The notes below the pieces were generated by a model. That model did not search any database, was not told the origin of the DNA, and saw only the letters and a program-made list of their open reading frames with translations. Below, one piece after another: positions 1 through 6,368 of a stretch of DNA of 9,900 bases; the stretch's first letter is position 1; each line of letters starts with the position of its first letter. The position numbers and the translations under genes were made by a program. Location of the stretch: contig DATJVZ010000390.1 in the NCBI GenBank assembly GCA_035501575.1, forward strand, positions 1 through 9,900. The letters run 5' to 3'. This DNA comes from JAFAGX01 sp035501575. Lineage in GTDB: Bacteria > Acidobacteriota > Terriglobia > Terriglobales > Acidobacteriaceae.

Positions 1-1
1 C

Positions 2-274
2 GTCAACATCGTCAATACTCCCGATTACCGGGAACACTACGCCAATAGCGTGCAAGTGCGTGTGAACGTCTGGGACTTCTTCCTGATATTCGGCACCCTG
101 CAACAGCAAAGTGAGAGCCAGGTAGAAGTACGGAACTTTGCCGGCATCTATCTCAGCCCGCAACAGGCGAAGGCTTTGATGGCAATCCTGCAGCAAAATG
201 TGGCGGGTTACGAGAGCGCTTTTGGCGAGATCAAACTGGATCCGCGAATGGCTACGGGCGGACCGGTCCATTAG
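2..274 (+). CDS. DUF3467 family small protein (5' end outside window)
   Basis: The reading frame is open from the first complete codon to the TAG at 272-274, giving 90 visible residues. It contains the pattern typical of DUF3467 proteins: a YREHYANSVQV segment, then DFFLIFG, then a strand with LSPQQAKALMAIL, then YESAFGEIKL near the C-terminus. Family members are usually about 90-110 residues, so only a few N-terminal residues should be missing. An internal GTG at 50 could initiate, but this would remove the conserved YANS segment, so the true start is probably upstream of the window. The biochemical role of the family is unknown. No signal peptide or membrane segment is visible. The next gene starts 8 nt after the stop, so the two are probably co-transcribed. 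Confidence 0.82.
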   Translation, partial: VNIVNTPDYREHYANSVQVRVNVWDFFLIFGTLQQQSESQVEVRNFAGIYLSPQQAKALMAILQQNVAGYESAFGEIKLDPRMATGGPVH

Positions 275-282
275 CTGGCGAG

Positions 283-1911
283 GTGAGCGCGCCTGCCGAC
301 TTCCGTTGCTACCCCATCGTGCTCGTTCTACTTCTCCTGTTCTTCCTCGTTCTCCTGGCACTCCATTTTCCGCTTCTGCGCCTGCCCTATTTTTGGGACG
401 AGGCGGGATACTACATCCCGGCGGCCCGCGACCTGCTGCTCCATGGATCGCTGATTCCCCACTCCAGCATTTCGAACGCTCATCCTCCGTTGGTGATGGC
501 CTATCTGGCGCTGGTTTGGAAGCTCTTGGGGTCGACGCCAACTGTAACTCGTACGGCCATGCTCGCCGTGGCAGCCTTTGCTCTTCTCGGTATTTTCCGC
601 TTGGCAGAGCGGGTCGCCAACCTGGAGGTGGCCATCGCGTCGGCAATCTCGACCGCGCTCTATCCCGTCCTCTTCACCGAGAGTTCGTTCGCACAGCTGG
701 ACTTGGCAGCGGCTGCATTCACCTTCTGGGGCATTCTCGCCTATCTGGAAGGACGGCGATGGCGAACCGCGCTGTGGTTCTGCCTGGGCGTACTCAGCAA
801 GGAAACCGCACTTTTGGCTCCCTTGGCCTTATGGCTGTGCCGCCTCGGGCTCGGCCGCAGAGCCACAGAGGCTCCTGGCGACCCTCCAGTAGCCCCAGAC
901 GGGCCCTTCCCTGAGATCCGCCTGTCGCGAGGCGATGGCTGGCCGCTTTGGCTTCCGATTGTTCCCCTCGTCTTCTGGTATGCCTATCACTGGCACCAGA
1001 CCGGGTTCATCTTCGGCAATCCTGAATTCTTGCGGTACAACCTCACCGCCACCTTGCAGCCAACCAGAATTCTGCTGGCGCTCGGACTGCGACTCTGGCA
1101 AGTCCTGGGATACATGAATCTGTATGTTCTCACCATAGCCACACTGCTCGCGTGGCAGCTTCCCCCGCTATCGGATCAGGGACGCCAGCGCCCGCGGATC
1201 GCGCTCGACGTGCAATTCTCGTTTCTCTCGGTGATCGTCGCCTACGTCCTTGCCATGTCCGTTCTCGGGGGTGCGGTGCTGGCGCGCTATCTGCTGCCGG
1301 CTATCCCCTTGCTCATGATCCTCTCGATGTCGACGCTGCGCCGCCGGGTGCGCGCTTGGCCGTGGGCGGTGGCCATTGTCGCCCTGGGACTGGTGCTGGC
1401 ACTGCTTTTCAACCCGCCCTATGGATTCTCGATCGAGGACAACCTCGCCTATCGCGATTACATTCTGCTCCATCGCCGGGCCGAAAGCTGGCTGGAGATG
1501 CGCTACCCCACGGCGCGAGTGCTGACTGCGTGGCCGGCCAGCGACGAGCTGACGCGGCCATATCTCGGATACGTTACCCGGCCTCTCCCCGTCCTCCGCA
1601 TCGAGGATTTCACCGCCGAGCAATTGTTTGCGGCCACCGAAATCCCCGACGGCTTCGATATCGCGCTCGTGTTCTCCACCAAGTACCAATCACCTTATCG
1701 TTGGCTGGAGCGCTATAGAATCTGGCAGCAATGGGAGACGAAGTTCTTCGGCTACCACCGCGATGTCCCGCCGCCGGTGGCGGCCCAGATCTTAGGCGGA
1801 CGCCTCGTCTACGAGGACGAGCAAAAAGGGCAGTGGGTGGGCATTATCGTCCTGGAGCGAATCGAACAAGCCCGCGCTACAGGCCGACCGCCGAGGGCTA
1901 CCCCACCATAA
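283..1911 (+). CDS. GT39/ArnT-like integral membrane glycosyltransferase
   Basis: This 542-residue polytopic membrane protein looks like the GT-C fold dolichyl/undecaprenyl-phosphate-sugar glycosyltransferases (GT39, PMT_2, ArnT-like). Such enzymes move a sugar from a polyprenyl-phosphate donor to lipid or protein on the periplasmic face. Residues 12-32 form a strong first transmembrane helix. They are followed by the loop motif FWDEAGYY with D39-E40, the usual catalytic/metal-binding acidic pair, and then AHPPL at 67-71. A KET motif (173-175) and a positively charged ARYLLPAIPLL helix (334-344) also fit the family. Several further hydrophobic helices lie between residues 90 and 375, and the C-terminal ~165 residues are more polar. 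GTG at 283 is the longest start; GAGG directly abuts it, so a slightly later GTG at 319 is possible. Donor and acceptor cannot be predicted. The last 14 nt overlap the end of the opposing modC. Confidence 0.85.
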   Translation: MSAPADFRCYPIVLVLLLLFFLVLLALHFPLLRLPYFWDEAGYYIPAARDLLLHGSLIPHSSISNAHPPLVMAYLALVWKLLGSTPTVTRTAMLAVAAFALLGIFRLAERVANLEVAIASAISTALYPVLFTESSFAQLDLAAAAFTFWGILAYLEGRRWRTALWFCLGVLSKETALLAPLALWLCRLGLGRRATEAPGDPPVAPDGPFPEIRLSRGDGWPLWLPIVPLVFWYAYHWHQTGFIFGNPEFLRYNLTATLQPTRILLALGLRLWQVLGYMNLYVLTIATLLAWQLPPLSDQGRQRPRIALDVQFSFLSVIVAYVLAMSVLGGAVLARYLLPAIPLLMILSMSTLRRRVRAWPWAVAIVALGLVLALLFNPPYGFSIEDNLAYRDYILLHRRAESWLEMRYPTARVLTAWPASDELTRPYLGYVTRPLPVLRIEDFTAEQLFAATEIPDGFDIALVFSTKYQSPYRWLERYRIWQQWETKFFGYHRDVPPPVAAQILGGRLVYEDEQKGQWVGIIVLERIEQARATGRPPRATPP

Positions 1912-3046
1912 GGTGGCAGGAGTGGGTCTTCAGGATCAGCCAAACTTCTCCTCCCGGGTGCAACTCTAAGGCGTCGCGGGCGGCCAGCGTTAGATGAACT
2001 TCCATTTCCACGCCGCAATCGACTTTGGCCGACACGATCACGTCGCGCTCGTCCAGGGAGACGATCCTGCCGGGGATGACATTGCGAGCGCTCAGATTGT
2101 AAGGTTCGACGGTCGCGAGCAAGATATCGCCTGCCCGGATCCCGATGCGCACGTGGGAACCGACTTCGGCCCGCACCAGCGGGGTCTCCAGTTCGACCCG
2201 GCTGTCGGCGATGCGGCAGGTCATTGTGCCCCGACCTTCGTCCAGGACTTCGACCACGGCCTCGAAAATGTTCTCAAAGCCCGCCAGCTGCGCGACCATT
2301 TCTTGCCGGGGTGCGGTCATCACCTCGTGGGGAGTACCTTGTGCGGCGATGCGGCCCTCCTCGAGTACGATGACCCGTTCGCCGAGCGCAAACACCTCGT
2401 CGCGATGATGAGTCACGTACACGACGGGGATGCGATGCTCGTCATTCCAGGCACGCAAGTCGCCGATAATCTTCGACTTCGTGGCCGCGTCCAAGCCGGC
2501 TAGCGGTTCATCCAGCAGCAGCACGCGAGGCACAATCACGAGCGCGCGAGCCAGAGCGACTCGCTGGCGCTCTCCTCCGGAGATTTCGGCCGGCTTGCGT
2601 GGGGCCAGGTGTGCGATGCGAAACGATTCGAGAATCTCAGCCGTTCGCCGTTTCCGTTCCCCTCGCGGCAGTCCCTCCAACCCGTAGGCGACATTCTCCT
2701 CTGCCGTCATGTGCGGAAACAACGCGAGATCCTGGAGAACGTAGCCAATCCTTCGCAGCTCTACGGGCATCTCCGTGCCTCCTTCGGAGTCGAAGAAAAT
2801 TTTGTCTCCGATGGCGATCCTTCCGATATCGGGCTTCCCGAGGCCGGCGATCGAATCGAGCAGGGTGGTCTTCCCCGCCCCGGAGGGGCCGAACACAATG
2901 GTGAATCCCGGAACCAAGGCGACATCGACATCGAGAACGAACCCCGGCTCTTCAAAAATGCGCTTATAAATGCGCGCCCAGAGGACATCGGCGCGATCGA
3001 CCAGCGGTGCCGTCTGCGTGATGTGGGACTCGATCAACGGGACCAT
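1898..3046 (-). CDS. modC: Molybdate ABC transporter ATP-binding protein ModC
   Basis: This is the cytoplasmic ATPase of a molybdate (possibly tungstate) importer, 382 residues from the ATG chosen here. ABC motifs occur in order: Walker A GPSGAGKTT (53-61), Q-loop Q105 in YVLQDLALFPH, signature SGGERQR (156-162), Walker B VLLLDE (175-180), D-loop AGLD and switch His 213. The C-terminus carries the TOBE/Mop region typical of ModC, with NLSARNVIPGRI near 317-328 and a final KTHSCHL segment; in this family it binds oxyanion and regulates transport. The ATG at 3044-3046 is preceded by AGGTG 11 nt upstream. A TTG at 3094 would add 16 residues but lies inside a strong hairpin. Even with the ATG start there are about 35 residues before the first ABC strand, longer than usual, with no in-frame ATG or GTG nearer. 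It follows modB by 89 nt on the same strand. Confidence 0.92.
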   Translation of the reverse strand: MVPLIESHITQTAPLVDRADVLWARIYKRIFEEPGFVLDVDVALVPGFTIVFGPSGAGKTTLLDSIAGLGKPDIGRIAIGDKIFFDSEGGTEMPVELRRIGYVLQDLALFPHMTAEENVAYGLEGLPRGERKRRTAEILESFRIAHLAPRKPAEISGGERQRVALARALVIVPRVLLLDEPLAGLDAATKSKIIGDLRAWNDEHRIPVVYVTHHRDEVFALGERVIVLEEGRIAAQGTPHEVMTAPRQEMVAQLAGFENIFEAVVEVLDEGRGTMTCRIADSRVELETPLVRAEVGSHVRIGIRAGDILLATVEPYNLSARNVIPGRIVSLDERDVIVSAKVDCGVEMEVHLTLAARDALELHPGGEVWLILKTHSCHLMVG

Positions 3047-3057
3047 GGCTTTGCCAT

Positions 3058-3062
3058 CACCT
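3058..3062 (-). promoter_or_regulatory. Candidate ribosome binding site of modC
   Basis: On the minus strand AGGTG lies 11 nt before the ATG at 3046. The spacing is on the long side, but it is the only Shine-Dalgarno-like match near any possible modC start. It is the reason for preferring this ATG over the TTG at 3094. Confidence 0.4.
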
Positions 3063-3084
3063 AGAAAACCCAGGCAGCCGACCA

Positions 3085-3120
3085 AACGCGCCAAGGCCGG
3101 GAACCCGGCTGCGCCTTGCG
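3085..3120 (-). other. Hairpin in the modB-modC gap
   Basis: A perfect inverted repeat GCCGGG (3096-3101) / CCCGGC (3104-3109) has only 2 nt between its arms. On the minus-strand transcript it is flanked by CAAGG and CCTTG arms that can extend it across a 4-nt bulge. No U-tract follows, so it does not resemble a complete intrinsic terminator. It sits between the modB stop and the modC start, where it could affect relative expression or mRNA stability of the two cistrons. That role is inferred. Confidence 0.4.
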
Positions 3121-3135
3121 ACGGAGCATTTCACG

Positions 3136-3816
3136 TTATCTCCAGGGCCAGGCCCATTTCTTCCGATTCACTCCGTAGACCAGGCACAAGCAGAGGAACG
3201 ATAAGGCCAGCAATACCAGCGCCGTCTGGTTGGCGGCCGCGTAGTTGAATGCCTGCACCTGATCGTAGATCTCGATCGAAACCGTGCGCGTCACGCGAGG
3301 AATATTGCCGCCCACCATCAGCACCACCCCAAATTCGCCCATAGTATGGGCGAAACTTAGCGCCATTCCGGTCAGAACCCCTGAGGCTGACAAAGGCAGC
3401 ACCACGCGGAAAAAGGTTCGCCACCGCGAAGCACCCAGGGTTGCGGAGGCGGCCAGGAATCTCGGATCAACCTGCGAAAACGAGGCGGCAAAAGGTTGCA
3501 CGGCGAAAGGAAGACTATAAAGGATGGACCCGATGACAACTCCCGCGAAGGTGAACGCCAAGGTATGTCCGGTCATGGCTTGCCAAGCCCTCCCCAACGG
3601 ACTCCGCGATCCGAGGGCCAGCAACACGTAAAACCCCAGGACCGTGGGAGGCAGCACAATCGGCATCGCTACCAGGGATTCCACCAGGAATTTCAAACGC
3701 CACCGCGAATAGGCGATCCAGTAGGCCAGGGGCAGGCCCAGGATGAGCAGAATGACGGTCACCAGTACGGCCAGTTGGATCGTCAACCAGAACGATTGCC
3801 AGTCCATGCCTCTCAT
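3136..3816 (-). CDS. modB: Molybdate ABC transporter permease ModB
   Basis: This is the inner-membrane channel subunit of the molybdate importer, 226 residues, normal length for ModB. It is hydrophobic throughout, with about five or six transmembrane helices. It shows strongly ModB-like stretches: MPIVLPPTVLGFYVLLALGS at 51-70, and HTMGEFGVVLMVGGNIPRVTR at about 157-177 continuing to SIEIYDQVQAFNY. The cytoplasmic EAA-type coupling loop that contacts the ATPase is AASATLGASRWRTFFRVVLP (122-141). The start is either the ATG at 3816 or the ATG at 3807, three codons later; neither has a well-spaced ribosome binding site. modC follows on the same strand, so the pair should be one operon. The substrate-binding protein ModA normally accompanies ModB, but upstream of this gene lies a divergent oxidase gene instead. 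Confidence 0.93.
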   Translation of the reverse strand: MRGMDWQSFWLTIQLAVLVTVILLILGLPLAYWIAYSRWRLKFLVESLVAMPIVLPPTVLGFYVLLALGSRSPLGRAWQAMTGHTLAFTFAGVVIGSILYSLPFAVQPFAASFSQVDPRFLAASATLGASRWRTFFRVVLPLSASGVLTGMALSFAHTMGEFGVVLMVGGNIPRVTRTVSIEIYDQVQAFNYAAANQTALVLLALSFLCLCLVYGVNRKKWAWPWR

Positions 3817-3966
3817 CTCTCAGCTGCGCCAGTATACCCAATCGAGAAAACGGAGATCGGTTCTTCCGGTCGAGGGCGCCGTTCCCCGATCTCTTACCGT
3901 CTGATCAAGGAGTTGCCAGGCCCAGGTCCGGAGCCTCGACATTGTTCGCCAAATTTAAGACCATAG

Positions 3967-5190
3967 ATGGCGACCATGCCCGATCAAAATTGCGATCTCC
4001 TGGTGATTGGAGGCGGAATCGTCGGCCTGTCCGTGGCCATGCATCTGGTCCGGGCCTTTCCCAACCTTCGCCTGATCCTGCTCGAAAAGGAGGAGGGTGT
4101 AGGCCGCCACCAAAGCGGACATAACAGTGGAGTGATCCACTCCGGAATTTATTACAAGCCGGGTTCGCTGAAAGCCCGGCTCTGCGTAGAAGGCGCGGCT
4201 CGAATGGCGGCCTTCTGTCAAGAGCATGGCATCCCCTACCTCATCTCGGGAAAGGTCATCGTTGCCACCAGTGAGGAGGAGACACTCCAGCTTCATGCTT
4301 TGCTTGAACGAGGCGCAGCCAATGGAATCCAGGGATTGAAACTCCTTGACCAAGCCGAGGTGCGCGAGCGTGAGCCGCACTGCGGCGGCGTAGCCTGGTT
4401 GCTCGTGCCCGGCACCGGCATTACCGACTACTCAAAGGTTTGTGAGAAGTACGCCGAGTTGGTGGCGGCACAGGGTGGCTCGATCCGTACCTCGACCGAA
4501 GTGCAAGGCGTGGTGGATCGCGACCGAGAAATGGTGATCGAGACGAATCGCGGGTCTTTCGGGACCCGCTATGTGATCAACTGTGCCGGGCTGCAGAGCG
4601 ATCAGGTCAGCCGCATGTGTGGTCACAAACCAACGGTGTCGATTGTCCCCTTCCGTGGCGAATATTACGACCTGATCCCCCCGCGAGACCATCTGGTCCG
4701 CGCCTTGATCTATCCCGTGCCGGACGTCCGTTTTCCCTTCCTGGGAGTACATTTCACGCGGCGTATCGGGGGCGGAGTCGATGCGGGTCCCAATGCAGTC
4801 CTGGCATTCAAACGCGAAGGTTACCGAAAAACCGACATCAACCTTCGAGAGTTCGCTCAAACCCTGAGCTTTCCCGGATTCTGGCGCATGGCGGCGAAGT
4901 ACTGGCGGGCGGGGGCGGGCGAGTTTTATCGTTCCTTTTCGAAATCTGCCTTTGTCCAGGCTTTGCAAAAGTTGATACCGGAACTTAACGACTCCGATCT
5001 CGCGGTCGGCGGCTCGGGCGTCCGCGCCCAGGCCCTTCAGAGGGACGGATCCCTAGTCGATGATTTTCAGTTCGTATGTAACGGCAACCTCATGCAGGTC
5101 TTGAACGTGCCTTCTCCTGCGGCAACCGCATCGCTTCCGATCGGAGCGGAGATTATGCGTTCGGCCACACAAGCCTTCCGGCTGGAATGA
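3967..5190 (+). CDS. lhgO: L-2-hydroxyglutarate oxidase/dehydrogenase LhgO
   Basis: This FAD-dependent DAO-superfamily enzyme of 407 residues, normal for the family, oxidises L-2-hydroxyglutarate to 2-oxoglutarate, passing electrons to oxygen or the quinone pool. The N-terminal Rossmann FAD motif is LLVIGGGIVGLS (11-22), with E40 at the end of the second strand where it binds the FAD ribose. Family-specific segments follow: QSGHNSGVIHSGIYYKPGS (49-67), PFRGEYYDL, the PVPDVRFPFLGVHFTRRIGG stretch, GVRAQAL with LVDDF, and a C-terminal NVPSPAATASLPIGAEI that closes the flavin site. The start may be the ATG at 3967 or the ATG at 3976; no clear ribosome binding site separates them. It stands alone, divergent from modB, with a terminator-like hairpin 86 nt downstream. 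No csiD/gab-type partner gene is nearby, so a role in detoxifying or recycling L-2-hydroxyglutarate is more likely than a glutarate pathway, although this is inferred. Confidence 0.94.
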   Translation: MATMPDQNCDLLVIGGGIVGLSVAMHLVRAFPNLRLILLEKEEGVGRHQSGHNSGVIHSGIYYKPGSLKARLCVEGAARMAAFCQEHGIPYLISGKVIVATSEEETLQLHALLERGAANGIQGLKLLDQAEVREREPHCGGVAWLLVPGTGITDYSKVCEKYAELVAAQGGSIRTSTEVQGVVDRDREMVIETNRGSFGTRYVINCAGLQSDQVSRMCGHKPTVSIVPFRGEYYDLIPPRDHLVRALIYPVPDVRFPFLGVHFTRRIGGGVDAGPNAVLAFKREGYRKTDINLREFAQTLSFPGFWRMAAKYWRAGAGEFYRSFSKSAFVQALQKLIPELNDSDLAVGGSGVRAQALQRDGSLVDDFQFVCNGNLMQVLNVPSPAATASLPIGAEIMRSATQAFRLE

Positions 5191-5275
5191 GCCGTCGAGC
5201 GCCTGCGGGAGGGCGCCCCTAACCCCAAGCCGGTCAAGCTGTCAGCCATGGCGACCAAGGCGGCCAAGAGCAAGA

Positions 5276-5299
5276 GGCACCAAAGTGCCATTTACTTTT
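5276..5299 (+). terminator. Probable intrinsic terminator after lhgO
   Basis: A perfect 5-bp stem GGCAC (5276-5280) / GTGCC (5285-5289) with the tetraloop CAAA is followed at once by the T-rich tract ATTTACTTTT. The stem is short but the tail is well placed. It lies 86 nt after the lhgO stop and upstream of the regulator gene, as expected for a terminator separating the two. Confidence 0.45.
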
Positions 5300-5340
5300 G
5301 GCCGGGTATGAGAATAAAGTCCCTAAGAATTAGCGGCTGT

Positions 5341-5357
5341 GGAGGAGTCGATCCTCC
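5341..5357 (+). other. Hairpin upstream of the regulator gene
   Basis: GGAGGA (5341-5346) and TCCTCC (5352-5357) form a perfect 6-bp stem with loop GTCGA. No T-tract follows directly. It sits about 80 nt before the start of the LuxR-type gene and could be a protein-binding site or a second weak stop signal. No function can be assigned. Confidence 0.3.
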
Positions 5358-5390
5358 TTCCCGGTTAGCTCGGTCTCCTAGGTTTCGCCG

Positions 5391-5396
5391 TATAAG
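5391..5396 (+). promoter_or_regulatory. Candidate -10 element for the LuxR-type regulator
   Basis: TATAAG (in TATAAGAT) is a good -10 match and would place transcription start about 30 nt before the GTG, leaving room for the ribosome binding site. No convincing -35 hexamer is seen 16-18 nt upstream, so a factor-dependent promoter or no promoter are both possible. Confidence 0.28.
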
Positions 5397-5423
5397 ATGA
5401 CTCGCTGACCGCTGCCCAATGTC

Positions 5424-5429
5424 GGGGAG
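5424..5429 (+). promoter_or_regulatory. Ribosome binding site that sets the regulator start
   Basis: GGGGAG ends 7 nt before the GTG at 5437, an ideal spacing. The upstream in-frame ATG at 5419 has no such site before it, and this purine stretch would lie inside its coding sequence. The GTG is therefore preferred. Confidence 0.6.
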
Positions 5430-5436
5430 AAGCTTA

Positions 5437-6234
5437 GTGAGTTCAACCATCACCTTACCTGAAGTTTCCGCCGTAATACGAGTTCTGGCCGCCGACAGCA
5501 CCCGGATGAACAGCCAGTTGCTGGCCACTGCCCTGGAACGCGACAAGCGTTTCCAGGTGCTTGATTCTCCTGCCGATGGGCAAGAAATTCTTGCCCGGGT
5601 CCTCAGGGAAAGCCCGGCGGTGGTTGTGATTAGCGCCGAGGTCGATGGAAATCCACGCAAAGGATTCGAGTTAGTCCGGGAAATCCACGCTGTCCGACCT
5701 GAAATTAACGTGGTGATGCTGCTCGATTCCTGCGATCGTGACCCGGTTCTCGAGGCCTTTCGGGCGGGGGCGTGCGGTGTGTTCTCCCGCAATGACTCCC
5801 TCAAATCCTTGGCCAAGTGCATTTACTCTGTGAGCCAAGGCCAAGTTTGGGCCAATAGCAGAGAACTTCGCTATTTGCTCAATGGGCTAGGCGAAGCTTT
5901 GCCCCTGCGAGTGGTCGACGCCCGGGGCAGAGAGCTGCTCTCGCGGCGCGAACAGGACGTTGTGCGCGCGGTGGCCGAGGGACTTTCCAACCGGGAGATT
6001 GCCCAGCGTTTAGGTCTCACTGAACACACGGTCAAGAACTATCTTTTCCGCATCTTCGACAAGCTAGGGGTGTCGAAAAGGGTTGAAGTAGCTCTTTACG
6101 CCTATAGCCTGGGTGGCACTGCCAACCTCCCTATGGTGGCGAACCGCAGGAACGGAAAATCTCAGCCATCGGCTCCTTTGCCGCAGCCCTCGGGATTGGG
6201 CACCGCCAAGGGTAGTTCCCTGCCTCAGGCTTGA
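5437..6234 (+). CDS. NarL/LuxR-family regulator with degenerate receiver
   Basis: This 265-residue protein has an N-terminal receiver-like domain (about 14-135) and a C-terminal LuxR/GerE helix-turn-helix (about 167-225), then a ~40-residue Pro/Ser/Gly-rich tail. The DNA-binding part is canonical, with LLSRREQDVVRAVAEGLSNR followed by EIAQRLGLTEHTVKNYLFRI and FDKLGVS. The receiver is not. Aligning by eye with NarL, the phosphoacceptor Asp is Ser66 (VVVISAEVDG), the conserved Thr/Ser switch position is Leu96, the conserved Lys is Arg118 (GVFSRND), and only one of the two N-terminal acidic residues remains (Asp20). Ordinary aspartyl phosphorylation is therefore unlikely, and control by ligand, partner or abundance is inferred. 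The GTG start has a well-spaced GGGGAG; an ATG at 5419 would add six residues. No histidine kinase is adjacent. The convergent neighbour is a GAF-TonB protein. Confidence 0.88.
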   Translation: MSSTITLPEVSAVIRVLAADSTRMNSQLLATALERDKRFQVLDSPADGQEILARVLRESPAVVVISAEVDGNPRKGFELVREIHAVRPEINVVMLLDSCDRDPVLEAFRAGACGVFSRNDSLKSLAKCIYSVSQGQVWANSRELRYLLNGLGEALPLRVVDARGRELLSRREQDVVRAVAEGLSNREIAQRLGLTEHTVKNYLFRIFDKLGVSKRVEVALYAYSLGGTANLPMVANRRNGKSQPSAPLPQPSGLGTAKGSSLPQA

Positions 6235-6368
6235 GCCAAAAACTAACCCCACTCGGGACGGTCGGAATCTGTACGTGTGTAGGTCCTCGATAAGGAAAGG
6301 CCAAGCGGTCAGAACTCAACTTCGAGGAATTATTGAGGGATTCGATAGAAAAGACACTACCTCGTAAG

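Noticed and set aside
198..914. A 238-codon open frame overlapping the glycosyltransferase on the same strand
   Set aside because: The translation is rich in Arg, Gly, Ser and Pro without domain character. The overlapping frame encodes a clear membrane glycosyltransferase.
1168..1689. A 173-codon antisense open frame inside the glycosyltransferase
   Set aside because: Low-complexity, charged translation with no recognisable motif. Long antisense frames are expected in GC-rich coding DNA.
4432..4968. A 178-codon frame antisense to lhgO
   Set aside because: It lies entirely within a confidently identified oxidase gene and shows no domain features.
5292..5822. A 176-codon minus-strand frame across the regulator's 5' half
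   Set aside because: Ser/Arg/Thr-rich shadow of the receiver-domain coding strand, with no family features.
6235..6368. Search for a bidirectional terminator between the two convergent genes
   Set aside because: Only very short stems (for example TCCT/AGGA near 6282-6296) and no T-tract were seen, not enough to call a terminator.
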